From assembly GCA_000613465.1 (NCBI GenBank), contig BAJA01000046.1, positions 1-38,299 of the forward strand: 38,299 nt of DNA, read 5' to 3'. The DNA is from Bacteroides nordii WAL 11050 = JCM 12987 (lineage in GTDB: Bacteria; Bacteroidota; Bacteroidia; Bacteroidales; Bacteroidaceae). Below are positions 26,591-34,761 of the stretch, one piece after another; positions within the stretch are counted from its first letter, which is position 1, and the number at the start of each line of letters is the position of its first letter. The notes below the pieces were generated by a model. The model was given only the letters and a program-made list of their open reading frames with translations, had not been told where the DNA came from and did not search any database. Position numbers and translations under genes: made by a program.

Positions 26591-27676
26591 ATGAAAAAAT
26601 ATCTACTTCTTTTAGTTGGAGCCTTATGCTTTTGTTTAAACATTGTTGCTCAGACTTATCCTAAAAAGGCTAATGTAATACGATTGCTTACTTATAATTC
26701 GCATTATTGTAAAGGAGGTACTGATCCAGGAAATATCAATAGTTATAATACACAACGGTTTGCTCTTGTGATTAAAACGCTTGATGCAGATATCGTTTCT
26801 TTACAGGAATTAGACAGTGCGGCTAATAGTCGTGGAAAACGTTATTTATTAAATGAAATAGCACAAGCTACAGGGCTTGATTATACTCCGGTTTACGGCA
26901 AAGCGGCTAGTTACGATGGAGGTAGTATAGGATGTGGTACATTGGTAAAAAAGGATTTGACTATAACTAAAGTGAAAAAAATTCCTTTGCCGGGTGATGA
27001 GCCTAGAGTAGTGGTCAGAACGGATTTTGAAGATTTTGTCTTTATGAGCACTCATTTCGATTTGAATGATAATAAACGTATTCAGGGAGCGGGGATTATC
27101 AGTACTGAATTAGATTACATTCGTAAACCGGTTTTTCTGGCCGGTGACCTGAATGATTCACATCGTTGGGGAAATGGTGGAATTGCATTTCCTACTTTAA
27201 TGAATTGTTTTGAAATAGCGAGTGATACGGAGGGTAATTCGATTCCGGGCAGGACAGATAATAGTGCACTTATCGATTATGTCCTTTTTCGGGATTATAA
27301 CAACTCCGGAATAAAAGTGGTTGATACGCATATTGTAAGGAGTTTAACAATAAACGGATCAAATGTGGATCTAAAAGATGTTTCTGATCATTATCCGGTT
27401 TTTGTAGATGTAGAATTACCGGGTGCAACCGGAATAACAGACCAAGTGAAGAAAAATGTTCAATTGTACTATGATTCAGAACATGAGTCTATAACAATTT
27501 TGTCTTCAGAAGATATTGATAACGTAGAAATATATCAAATCACCGGACAAAAAATAAAAGAGGTATATGGTGAAAACACTGATAGAGTAAGTTTATCTGG
27601 TTTGAACAAAGGAATTTATTTGGTAAAGATTATAATTGGCAATAAATATATTGTAGAAAAAATAATGAAGAATTAA
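26591..27676 (+). CDS. Secreted endonuclease/exonuclease/phosphatase (EEP) family protein with C-terminal tail, paralogue 1
   Basis: EEP enzymes are metal-dependent phosphodiesterases or phosphatases acting on nucleic acids, sphingolipids, inositol phosphates and others; the substrate here is unknown. The 361 residues have a signal peptide (LLLLVGALCFCLNIVAQ) and the EEP core with all key residues: LLTYNSHYC, the metal-binding glutamate in LQELDS (E73), THFDLND (H155), LAGDLNDSH (D186, N188) and the final SDHYPVFVDV (D266, H267). From about 275 a sorting-like tail follows (VEIYQITGQKIKEVY, VSLSGLNKGIYLVKI, ending EKIMKN). It is the first of three tandem paralogues and is closest to the third. 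Confidence 0.9.
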   Translation: MKKYLLLLVGALCFCLNIVAQTYPKKANVIRLLTYNSHYCKGGTDPGNINSYNTQRFALVIKTLDADIVSLQELDSAANSRGKRYLLNEIAQATGLDYTPVYGKAASYDGGSIGCGTLVKKDLTITKVKKIPLPGDEPRVVVRTDFEDFVFMSTHFDLNDNKRIQGAGIISTELDYIRKPVFLAGDLNDSHRWGNGGIAFPTLMNCFEIASDTEGNSIPGRTDNSALIDYVLFRDYNNSGIKVVDTHIVRSLTINGSNVDLKDVSDHYPVFVDVELPGATGITDQVKKNVQLYYDSEHESITILSSEDIDNVEIYQITGQKIKEVYGENTDRVSLSGLNKGIYLVKIIIGNKYIVEKIMKN

Positions 27677-27830
27677 CGGTAGAGCGGAGCTTATATTAGG
27701 AATAAAACTACTTTGGAGTTGTATTTTAATGATATGACTTCGATGGATACTGTAACTCTGCTTGTAGCAATCACTTAGTGATGTATAAGTTTGGTAAATA
27801 ATTTATAGAAATATGATAACTCTGGATGTG

Positions 27831-28955
27831 ATGGTTAAAAAAGTGATATCAACATTAGTATTCGTTCTGTCTGTTATTACGTTGTCTGCTCAGACATATT
27901 CCAAAGAGCCGGGAGTCATACGTATGATGACTTATAATGTAGCTTATTGTAGAGGGTTTGACGGATATCAGGATGGAAGTAAAACCGATAAGCAGAATAC
28001 GGAACGGATTGGGAAGATAATCAAGGCACTTGATCCGGATGTTGTTGCTTTACAGGAATTGGATAGTGGCAATATAAATAAACGTTTCTTACTGGAAGAG
28101 ATTCAAAAGGCTTCTGGCATAGACTACGAGGTTATTTATGGAATGAGTGATTTGGCTGACGTGGGAAATTATGGATTGGGTATTTTAATAAAAAAGAAAT
28201 ATCCAGTGTTGCAGGTCCGTAAATATAAGTTGCCGGGAACAGTGTACGGTTCCAATCCTCCGATTAAGAATAAGGATCGTTTAATGCTTCGCATTATGAC
28301 CGACCGTTTTTATTTCATGTGTACACATTTGGATTTGAATGATGAGCAGAGAATCATTAGTGCCGGTATTATCAATAATGAATTGGAATATATGCGTAAA
28401 CCTTCTTTTTTAGCTGGAGACTTGAATGATTCTCATCGATGGAATGGGGGAGCTTTTACAAATTACTTTAATGATACATGGGATTTATTTAGTACAACAG
28501 AATATACAATCAGCAATCCGAATAATAAAAATACTATAGATTATATTTTGTATCATGCTTACAACGGAGAAAGTCAGTATTCGGTCGTATCAACCCATGC
28601 GGTGAGAGGTATGCTGCAAATCCCCAATGAACCAACTCAGATACTGGTAGAGTATGCATCGGACCATGTACCTGTTATTCTTGATATCAGAGACAATAAA
28701 TCAGTAGGAATAAGTGACTTGGAAGAAGATTCATTTTTTATTATCCAAAAAGAAAATAGTTTGTATGTTGACAAGTGTATGGAAGGCGATTTCTCTTATA
28801 AAATATATTCTATTTCAGGTGGCTGTATCAATATTGGAAGCGTGAATGAGAATCGTCAACTTATACCTATTGGGCAGTTACAAAAGGGAACTTACTTTTT
28901 GACTTTACATGCAACAGGTGGACACATGGTTTATAATCAAAAGTTTATAAAGTAG
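27831..28955 (+). CDS. Secreted EEP family protein with C-terminal tail, paralogue 2
   Basis: Same fold and plan as its neighbours but the most divergent of the three. From the ATG at 27831 (one at 27813 would add six residues) it has 374 residues: signal peptide VKKVISTLVFVLSVITLSAQ, then MMTYNVAYC, LQELDS (E76), CTHLDLND, LAGDLNDSHRW and SDHVPVILDI. The C-terminal section (from about 295) is a weaker sorting-type tail with YKIYSISGGC and LQKGTYFLTL, ending NQKFIK. Changes near the final His (DHVP for DHYP) and a shorter loop before it suggest a different substrate. The 136-bp gap before it holds nothing I recognise. Confidence 0.88.
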   Translation: MVKKVISTLVFVLSVITLSAQTYSKEPGVIRMMTYNVAYCRGFDGYQDGSKTDKQNTERIGKIIKALDPDVVALQELDSGNINKRFLLEEIQKASGIDYEVIYGMSDLADVGNYGLGILIKKKYPVLQVRKYKLPGTVYGSNPPIKNKDRLMLRIMTDRFYFMCTHLDLNDEQRIISAGIINNELEYMRKPSFLAGDLNDSHRWNGGAFTNYFNDTWDLFSTTEYTISNPNNKNTIDYILYHAYNGESQYSVVSTHAVRGMLQIPNEPTQILVEYASDHVPVILDIRDNKSVGISDLEEDSFFIIQKENSLYVDKCMEGDFSYKIYSISGGCINIGSVNENRQLIPIGQLQKGTYFLTLHATGGHMVYNQKFIK

Positions 28956-29008
28956 TAACACGAATGCTTCAGTCCGTTTGATTTATTGTGACTTAAATAT
29001 TTAATATT

Positions 29009-29842
29009 ATGCTAAAGATAGTTGTTTCATTTTTTATGTCGGTCCTTTTTATGGTGACTTTATCTGCACAAACATTTCCAAAGGAAAAGAAGGCAATAAG
29101 GATATTAACTTACAATACTCATTATTGTAAAGGAGCTACAGATCCGGGTGAGTTGACCAAGGATAATATTGAGAATCTTGGTAAAGTGATAAAGGCTTTG
29201 GATGCGGATGTGGTTGCTTTGCAAGAGTTGGATAGTGCTGCTGTAGGTAGAGGGGCGCGTTATCTGTTGAAAGAAATTGCTGATGCAGCTGGTAGCGGAT
29301 ATGTACCTTATTATGGCAGTGCGGCTCCGTTTGACGGAGGTAGTATAGGCTGTGGAGTATTGATAAAGAATACACTGCCCGTTAAGGGGATACAGGTCAT
29401 TCATTTACCTGGTGATGAAACCCGGGCAGCGGTAGCAGTGGAATTGAAAAATTTTATATTTATAGGTACACACTCAGACCTGAATGACGAAAAGCGTAGG
29501 GAAGGAGCTCAAATAGTTTGCGATTGGATCGGGAAAAAAAGTAAACCGGTATTTCTTGCCGGTGACTTGAATGATTCTCATCGCTGGCCCAATGGTGGTG
29601 TTGCATTCCCGGCGTGGATAAAGTACTTTGATATTATTAGTGATACTACAGGAAATTCTATCCCGGGACGAACAGACTCCGGAGCTCTAATTGATTATGT
29701 CCTGTTGCTGAAAAACAGAAAAGCTTCAAAAATAAAAGTTCTCTGGACACACATTTTACGTACTGTTTCGGTGGATGGTAAGAGTGTGGATACAGCTACT
29801 GTGTCCGATCATTATCCCGTTTTTGTAGATGTGAAGTTCTAA
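29009..29842 (+). CDS. Secreted EEP family protein without tail, paralogue 3
   Basis: The 277 residues have a signal peptide (VVSFFMSVLFMVTLSAQ) and the full EEP core with E73, H155 and D186 at exactly the same numbers as paralogue 1 and the final D267-H268. It ends VFVDVKF right after the core, so the sorting-type tail of its two neighbours is absent; it may stay in the periplasm. The loop SDTTGNSIPGRTDSGALIDYVL is almost the same as in paralogue 1, indicating a recent duplication. No frameshift or decay is seen at the end, so the missing tail is probably real. Confidence 0.9.
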   Translation: MLKIVVSFFMSVLFMVTLSAQTFPKEKKAIRILTYNTHYCKGATDPGELTKDNIENLGKVIKALDADVVALQELDSAAVGRGARYLLKEIADAAGSGYVPYYGSAAPFDGGSIGCGVLIKNTLPVKGIQVIHLPGDETRAAVAVELKNFIFIGTHSDLNDEKRREGAQIVCDWIGKKSKPVFLAGDLNDSHRWPNGGVAFPAWIKYFDIISDTTGNSIPGRTDSGALIDYVLLLKNRKASKIKVLWTHILRTVSVDGKSVDTATVSDHYPVFVDVKF

Positions 29843-29877
29843 AAATAATAGTTGTCCGATAGCAGGTCTCTCCCCCT

Positions 29878-29899
29878 TACGAGTAAAAATATCTCGTAG
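29878..29899 (+). repeat. Small stem-loop between EEP paralogue 3 and GH89
   Basis: TACGAG (29878-29883) pairs with CTCGTA (29893-29898) around a 9-nt AT loop, with possible further TCTC/GAGA pairing outside. It is a weak structure that could tune read-through into the glycosidase genes. Confidence 0.3.
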
Positions 29900-29932
29900 A
29901 GACACTTGCATGATCTTAATTAATTAAAATAT

Positions 29933-32137
29933 ATGCTGATGCGAAGAATCCTCTTACTCTTTTTTACATCCATGGTAATGTATGGATGTTCAATGTCTAC
30001 TGAATCTGATCAACCTGTTAGTGAATTAGCAGAACGGTTATTGCCGGACAATAATTCTTCTTCCTTCGTCTTCGAGAAGCTTTCTTCGGATTCCGACTTC
30101 TTTGAACTGGAGCAGGCTGCAGATGATAGAATTATCATCAGGGGGAATAATGGTGTATCTATAGCGCGGGGATTGAATCATTATTTGAGGAATTATTGCC
30201 ACAAATCGGTTTCGTGGTGTGGCAATAACTTATCAGAGTTACCCGTGCCCTTGCCACCGGTTAGAGAAAAAGTGAGAGTTACGGCTTCTTTTCCCTATCG
30301 TTATTATCTGAATTACTGTACATACAGTTATTCCATGGCTTTTTGGGATTGGGAACAATGGGAGAAAGAGATAGACAGAATGGCACTTCAAGGTATCAAT
30401 ATGCCGCTGATGGCTGTGTATAGTCAGTATGCGGTATGGCAGAATACGTTGCGGAGATTAAACTTCAGTGAAGATGACATACGCAAGTTTTTGCCGGGAG
30501 CAGGTTATGAAGCCTGGTGGTTAATGGGAAATCTTGAAGGTTTTGGTGGTCCGGTAACTCCGGAATTTATAGCACGGCAGACCGATTTGCAGCAGAAGAT
30601 GTTGAAGCGAATGAGGGAGTTGGGAATGAAGCCCGTGTTTCAGGGATTCTATGGTATGGTTCCGAATACATTGAAAGAAAAATTTCCTGATGCCCGCATT
30701 AAAGATCAGGGGATATGGGGTACTTACCAACGGCCTGCATTTCTGGATCCTACCGATCCGCTTTTTGATAAACTTGCTGCTATCTATTATGAAGAGCAAA
30801 AGAATCTATTCGGTGAAGCACAGTTTTTTGGTGGAGACCCTTTTCATGAGGGAGGAACCTCTGAGGGAATTAATGTGAAACTTGCTGCGCAAAAGATATT
30901 ACAGGCTATGCGAAAAGTAAATCCGCAGGCTGTGTGGGTATTACAGGGATGGCAACACAATCCGGTAAAAGAGTTAATGGAGGGGGTGAAGCCCGGTGAA
31001 ACCATTATTCTGGATTTGATGGCTTGCGAACGCCCGCAATGGGGGGGAGTTAAAACTTCCATGTTCTACAAGCCGGAAGGACATTGGAATCATCAATGGA
31101 TATGGTGCGCTCTGCCCAATTTCGGAGGAAAAACAGGATTGCATGGTAAGATGAGTAGTTATGCGTCAGGACCAGTCTTTGCCAAACACCATCCGATGGG
31201 GAAAAACATAAGTGGTATTGGCACGGCTCCCGAAGGAATAGGGACCATCCCGGTTGTCTATGATATGGTGTATGATATGGCCTGGCGAACGGACAGCATT
31301 CATATTCCTCAATGGCTTGACAATTACACCTATTATCGGTATGGGACAGAGGATAACAATTGTAACAAGGCCTGGAAATTATTATCCGAAACAATCTACG
31401 AATGTCATAATGAGTTGGGAGGTCCTGTAGAGTCTTATATCTGTGCCCGTCCTTCTGATACCATTCAGCATGTATCTACCTGGGGAAATGCCGTGATGTT
31501 TTATGATCCGATGAAGGTGGTAAAAGCGTGGGATCTTCTTTATCAATCGCGTAAGAGATTTAATCATTCGGATACGTATGAATACGATTTAACGGATGTC
31601 ACTCGTCAGGTTTTGTCCGATTATGCCAAATATCTACATGAAAGAATGGTGCTGGCATTTCAGAAAAAAGACAAAGAACGTTTTATGGAATATAGTGGCA
31701 AGTTCCTGAATATTATAAAGGATGAAGACCGGTTGCTATCTACGCGTAAGGAGTTTATGTTGGGTACGTGGCTGGCAGAAGCAGAAAAGGCAGGGGGGAC
31801 ACCGGAAGAGAAGAGACGCTTTGTTACCAATGCCAAGAGGCTGATTACGACCTGGACGGATACTGATTCGGATTTGCACGACTATGCTAACAAAGAATGG
31901 AGTGGTTTATTGATCGATTTTTATCTTCCTCGCTGGGAGGCTTATGTGACATACAAAACCAGTTTGCTATATGGAAAGAAACTGCCGTATCCGGATTATT
32001 CCAAAATGGAACAGGAATGGGTACTTACTAATTCAACTTATCTTTCGCGGGTGAATCCTGAAGGAACCATAGCCGTTGTTGAAGATCTATATAAACGTTA
32101 CCATACCGAAATAGAACAAAATTGTCAGAAAAATTGA
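29933..32137 (+). CDS. Alpha-N-acetylglucosaminidase, GH89 (NAGLU family)
   Basis: It is predicted to release terminal alpha-linked GlcNAc by a retaining mechanism. The 734 residues start with a lipoprotein signal (FFTSMVMYGC, C19), so it is probably membrane-anchored. The layout is that of NAGLU: a small N-terminal domain (about 25-110), a TIM barrel (about 115-450) with YYLNYCTYSYSMAFWDW, GNLEGFGGP and GIWGTYQRPAFLDPTDP, and a helical C-terminal domain. Likely acid/base is E306 in GDPFHEGG and nucleophile E434 in TAPEGIGT, by comparison with the family. Known bacterial members act on alpha-GlcNAc-capped mucin glycans; human NAGLU on heparan sulfate. It overlaps no gene but GH3 starts 11 nt later. 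Confidence 0.95.
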   Translation: MLMRRILLLFFTSMVMYGCSMSTESDQPVSELAERLLPDNNSSSFVFEKLSSDSDFFELEQAADDRIIIRGNNGVSIARGLNHYLRNYCHKSVSWCGNNLSELPVPLPPVREKVRVTASFPYRYYLNYCTYSYSMAFWDWEQWEKEIDRMALQGINMPLMAVYSQYAVWQNTLRRLNFSEDDIRKFLPGAGYEAWWLMGNLEGFGGPVTPEFIARQTDLQQKMLKRMRELGMKPVFQGFYGMVPNTLKEKFPDARIKDQGIWGTYQRPAFLDPTDPLFDKLAAIYYEEQKNLFGEAQFFGGDPFHEGGTSEGINVKLAAQKILQAMRKVNPQAVWVLQGWQHNPVKELMEGVKPGETIILDLMACERPQWGGVKTSMFYKPEGHWNHQWIWCALPNFGGKTGLHGKMSSYASGPVFAKHHPMGKNISGIGTAPEGIGTIPVVYDMVYDMAWRTDSIHIPQWLDNYTYYRYGTEDNNCNKAWKLLSETIYECHNELGGPVESYICARPSDTIQHVSTWGNAVMFYDPMKVVKAWDLLYQSRKRFNHSDTYEYDLTDVTRQVLSDYAKYLHERMVLAFQKKDKERFMEYSGKFLNIIKDEDRLLSTRKEFMLGTWLAEAEKAGGTPEEKRRFVTNAKRLITTWTDTDSDLHDYANKEWSGLLIDFYLPRWEAYVTYKTSLLYGKKLPYPDYSKMEQEWVLTNSTYLSRVNPEGTIAVVEDLYKRYHTEIEQNCQKN

Positions 32138-32148
32138 AAAACAAGTAT

Positions 32149-34728
32149 ATGATGATAAAAATGAGTATATCCCGGTTGTTATTTTGCAGTAGTTTATTCC
32201 TGTCGGGAATATCTGTGTTTGCTCAGGAACTTCCTTATAAGCAACCCAACCTGCCCATAGAGGAGAGAGTGAATGATCTTTTAAGTCGTATGACTCTGGA
32301 AGAGAAGGTTGCACAGATCAGACATATCCATTCCTGGAATATATTCAATGGACAAACATTGGATACAGAGAAACTGAAAGCCTTTTCTAAAGGAATGAGT
32401 TGGGGATTTGTAGAGGGTTTTCCGCTTACAGGTGCAAATTGCCGGAAAAATATGCAATTAGTACAGAAGTTTATGGTAGAGAATACCCGGCTTGGTATAC
32501 CTGTATTTACAGTTGCGGAGTCGTTGCATGGTTCTGTACATGAAGGTTCTGTCATCTATCCTCAGAATGTGGCTCTTGGTAGTACGTTCTCTCCGGAACT
32601 GGCTTATCGTAAAGCTGCAATGATAACGAAAGATCTGCATGCCCAGGGGATGCATCAGGTACTGGCTCCTTGCATTGACGTAGTACGCGATTTACGCTGG
32701 GGGCGTGTGGAGGAATCTTTTGGAGAGGACCCGATTCTTTGTGGTCTGTTTGGAATTGCAGAAGTAAAGGGATATATGGATAATGGCATTTCGCCAATGC
32801 TGAAACATTACGGACCACACGGCAACCCTCTTAGTGGTTTGAATTTGGCTTCTGTAGAATGCGGGCTCCGTGATTTACACGAGGTATATCTTAAACCTTT
32901 TGAAATGGTGATTCGGAATACATCTGTCCTGGCGGTAATGTCTACCTATAATTCATGGAACCGTATTCCTAATTCTGCTTCTCATTATTTATTAACTGAG
33001 GTACTTCGTAATCAGTTTGGATTTAAGGGATATGTATATTCTGATTGGGGAGCGATTGAAATGTTGAAAACATTGCATTATACGGCTCATAATTCGGAAG
33101 AAGCAGCCATGCAGGCCTTTACTGCCGGACTTGACGTAGAAGCTTCCAGTAACTGCTATCCGCTATTGGCTGATCTTATTAAAGAAGGTAAACTGGATGA
33201 AGAGATTCTGAATGAATCTGTCCGCCGGGTATTGTATGTGAAGTTTAAAATGGGGCTTTTTGAAGATCCTTATGGTGAACGATACGCTCATTGCAAAATG
33301 CATCCGCAGGAAGGAGTGCAGCTTTCAAAAGAGATATCAGACGAATCTGTAGTATTACTGAAAAATGAAAACGGGCTCTTGCCACTAAATGCCGAAAAGT
33401 TAAGATCGGTAGCAGTAATCGGACCTAATGCCGACCAGGTGCAATTCGGTGATTATACATGGAGCCGTAATAATAAAGACGGAATGACTCCATTGGCTGG
33501 AATCAGACAGCTGTTGGGGGACAAAGTAACGGTGCGTTATGAAAAAGGGTGTAGTCTGGTCTCTTTGGACACCAGTGGGATAAAGAAGGCAGTTGAGGTA
33601 GCCCGGCAAAGTGAAGTAGCTATTGTTTTTTGTGGTAGCGCCAGTGCCGCTTTGGCTCGTGATTATAAAAGCTCCACTTGCGGAGAGGGATTTGACTTGA
33701 ATGACTTGAACCTAACCGGCGCACAGAGCCAGTTGATAAAAGAGGTGTATGAAACCGGAACACCTGTAGTGTTGGTCTTAGTAACCGGTAAACCTTTTAC
33801 TATTTCCTGGGAAAAGAAACATATACCGGCCATTTTGACACAATGGTATGCAGGAGAACAAGCCGGAAATTCGATTGCTGATATCCTTTTTGGCAAAATT
33901 TCTCCTTCGGGCAGGCTTACTTTTTCTTTCCCCCAGAGTACGGGACATTTGCCTGTTTATTATGACTATCTTCCTTCTGACAAAGGTTTTTATAAAAATC
34001 CCGGAAGTTATGAAACTCCGGGGAGAGATTATGTTTTCTCCAGTCCCGATCCTTTGTGGGCATTTGGGCATGGGCTTACTTATACATCCTTTGTATACAA
34101 GTCTATGGAAACGGATAAGGAACACTATGATCCAACTGACACGATATATGTAAAAGTGGATATAAAAAATACTGGGAAAAGAAGTGGTAAGGAAGTGGTT
34201 CAATTGTATGTGCGTGACAAAGTGAGTACGGTGGTCACTCCTGTTAAGCAGCTTCGTGATTTTGAAAAGGTATTGGTTGAGGCTGGAAGTACCCGGACTG
34301 TCCGGTTGAAAGTTGCCGTGAAAGATTTGTATATTGTTGATGCCGGAAACAGGAGGATAGTTGAACCCGGTGAGTTCGAATTGCAGGTAGGAACTGCTTC
34401 TGACAACATCCTTCAAAGCAAGACGGTGATAGTAGGTGATTTTGAACGTTCGGCTTCTGCTGAAGGTATGAAAGTAGCTAAAAGTAGCAAGAATATTTCT
34501 ATTCATGGTGAAGTGCGTGATGTACAGGCTACTCTGATTGCTGGTGTGAATATCTATGCCGGGAGTTCAGGAAAACTATTGGGGCAGAGTGATGATAAAG
34601 GGCAGTATCGGATTGATGCGGGAAACCATGAGATTTTGGTTTTTAGGAAAAAAGGATACCAATCTTTGGAAGTTCCTGTAGACAATTTAGGAATTATCAA
34701 TGTCCGTATCAATTATGGAGAAAATTAA
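32149..34728 (+). CDS. GH3 family glycoside hydrolase with extra C-terminal carboxypeptidase-regulatory-like domain
   Basis: It is predicted to remove beta-linked sugars from non-reducing ends, in the periplasm. From the ATG at 32149 it has 859 residues with signal peptide SRLLFCSSLFLSGISVFAQ. A TTG at 32122 would overlap GH89 and adds only charged residues before the signal, so it was rejected. Domains: GH3 N-terminal barrel (about 25-345) with nucleophile D299 in YSDWGA; GH3 C-terminal domain (about 385-620); FnIII-like domain (about 680-755, VKVDIKNTGKRSGKEVVQLYV); then from about 785 a CarboxypepD-like beta-sandwich (ISIHGEVRDVQATLIAGVNIYA). The NagZ-type dyad motif is absent (LKHYGPHGNPLSGLN instead), so a beta-glucosidase-type activity is more likely than hexosaminidase. 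Confidence 0.92.
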   Translation: MMIKMSISRLLFCSSLFLSGISVFAQELPYKQPNLPIEERVNDLLSRMTLEEKVAQIRHIHSWNIFNGQTLDTEKLKAFSKGMSWGFVEGFPLTGANCRKNMQLVQKFMVENTRLGIPVFTVAESLHGSVHEGSVIYPQNVALGSTFSPELAYRKAAMITKDLHAQGMHQVLAPCIDVVRDLRWGRVEESFGEDPILCGLFGIAEVKGYMDNGISPMLKHYGPHGNPLSGLNLASVECGLRDLHEVYLKPFEMVIRNTSVLAVMSTYNSWNRIPNSASHYLLTEVLRNQFGFKGYVYSDWGAIEMLKTLHYTAHNSEEAAMQAFTAGLDVEASSNCYPLLADLIKEGKLDEEILNESVRRVLYVKFKMGLFEDPYGERYAHCKMHPQEGVQLSKEISDESVVLLKNENGLLPLNAEKLRSVAVIGPNADQVQFGDYTWSRNNKDGMTPLAGIRQLLGDKVTVRYEKGCSLVSLDTSGIKKAVEVARQSEVAIVFCGSASAALARDYKSSTCGEGFDLNDLNLTGAQSQLIKEVYETGTPVVLVLVTGKPFTISWEKKHIPAILTQWYAGEQAGNSIADILFGKISPSGRLTFSFPQSTGHLPVYYDYLPSDKGFYKNPGSYETPGRDYVFSSPDPLWAFGHGLTYTSFVYKSMETDKEHYDPTDTIYVKVDIKNTGKRSGKEVVQLYVRDKVSTVVTPVKQLRDFEKVLVEAGSTRTVRLKVAVKDLYIVDAGNRRIVEPGEFELQVGTASDNILQSKTVIVGDFERSASAEGMKVAKSSKNISIHGEVRDVQATLIAGVNIYAGSSGKLLGQSDDKGQYRIDAGNHEILVFRKKGYQSLEVPVDNLGIINVRINYGEN

Positions 34729-34761
34729 ATGAATTGTTATTATCAATAAAACTTAGAATAT

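Noticed and set aside
32122..32148. TTG start of the GH3 gene overlapping GH89
   Set aside because: It adds only a short charged stretch before the signal peptide; ATG at 32149 is better.
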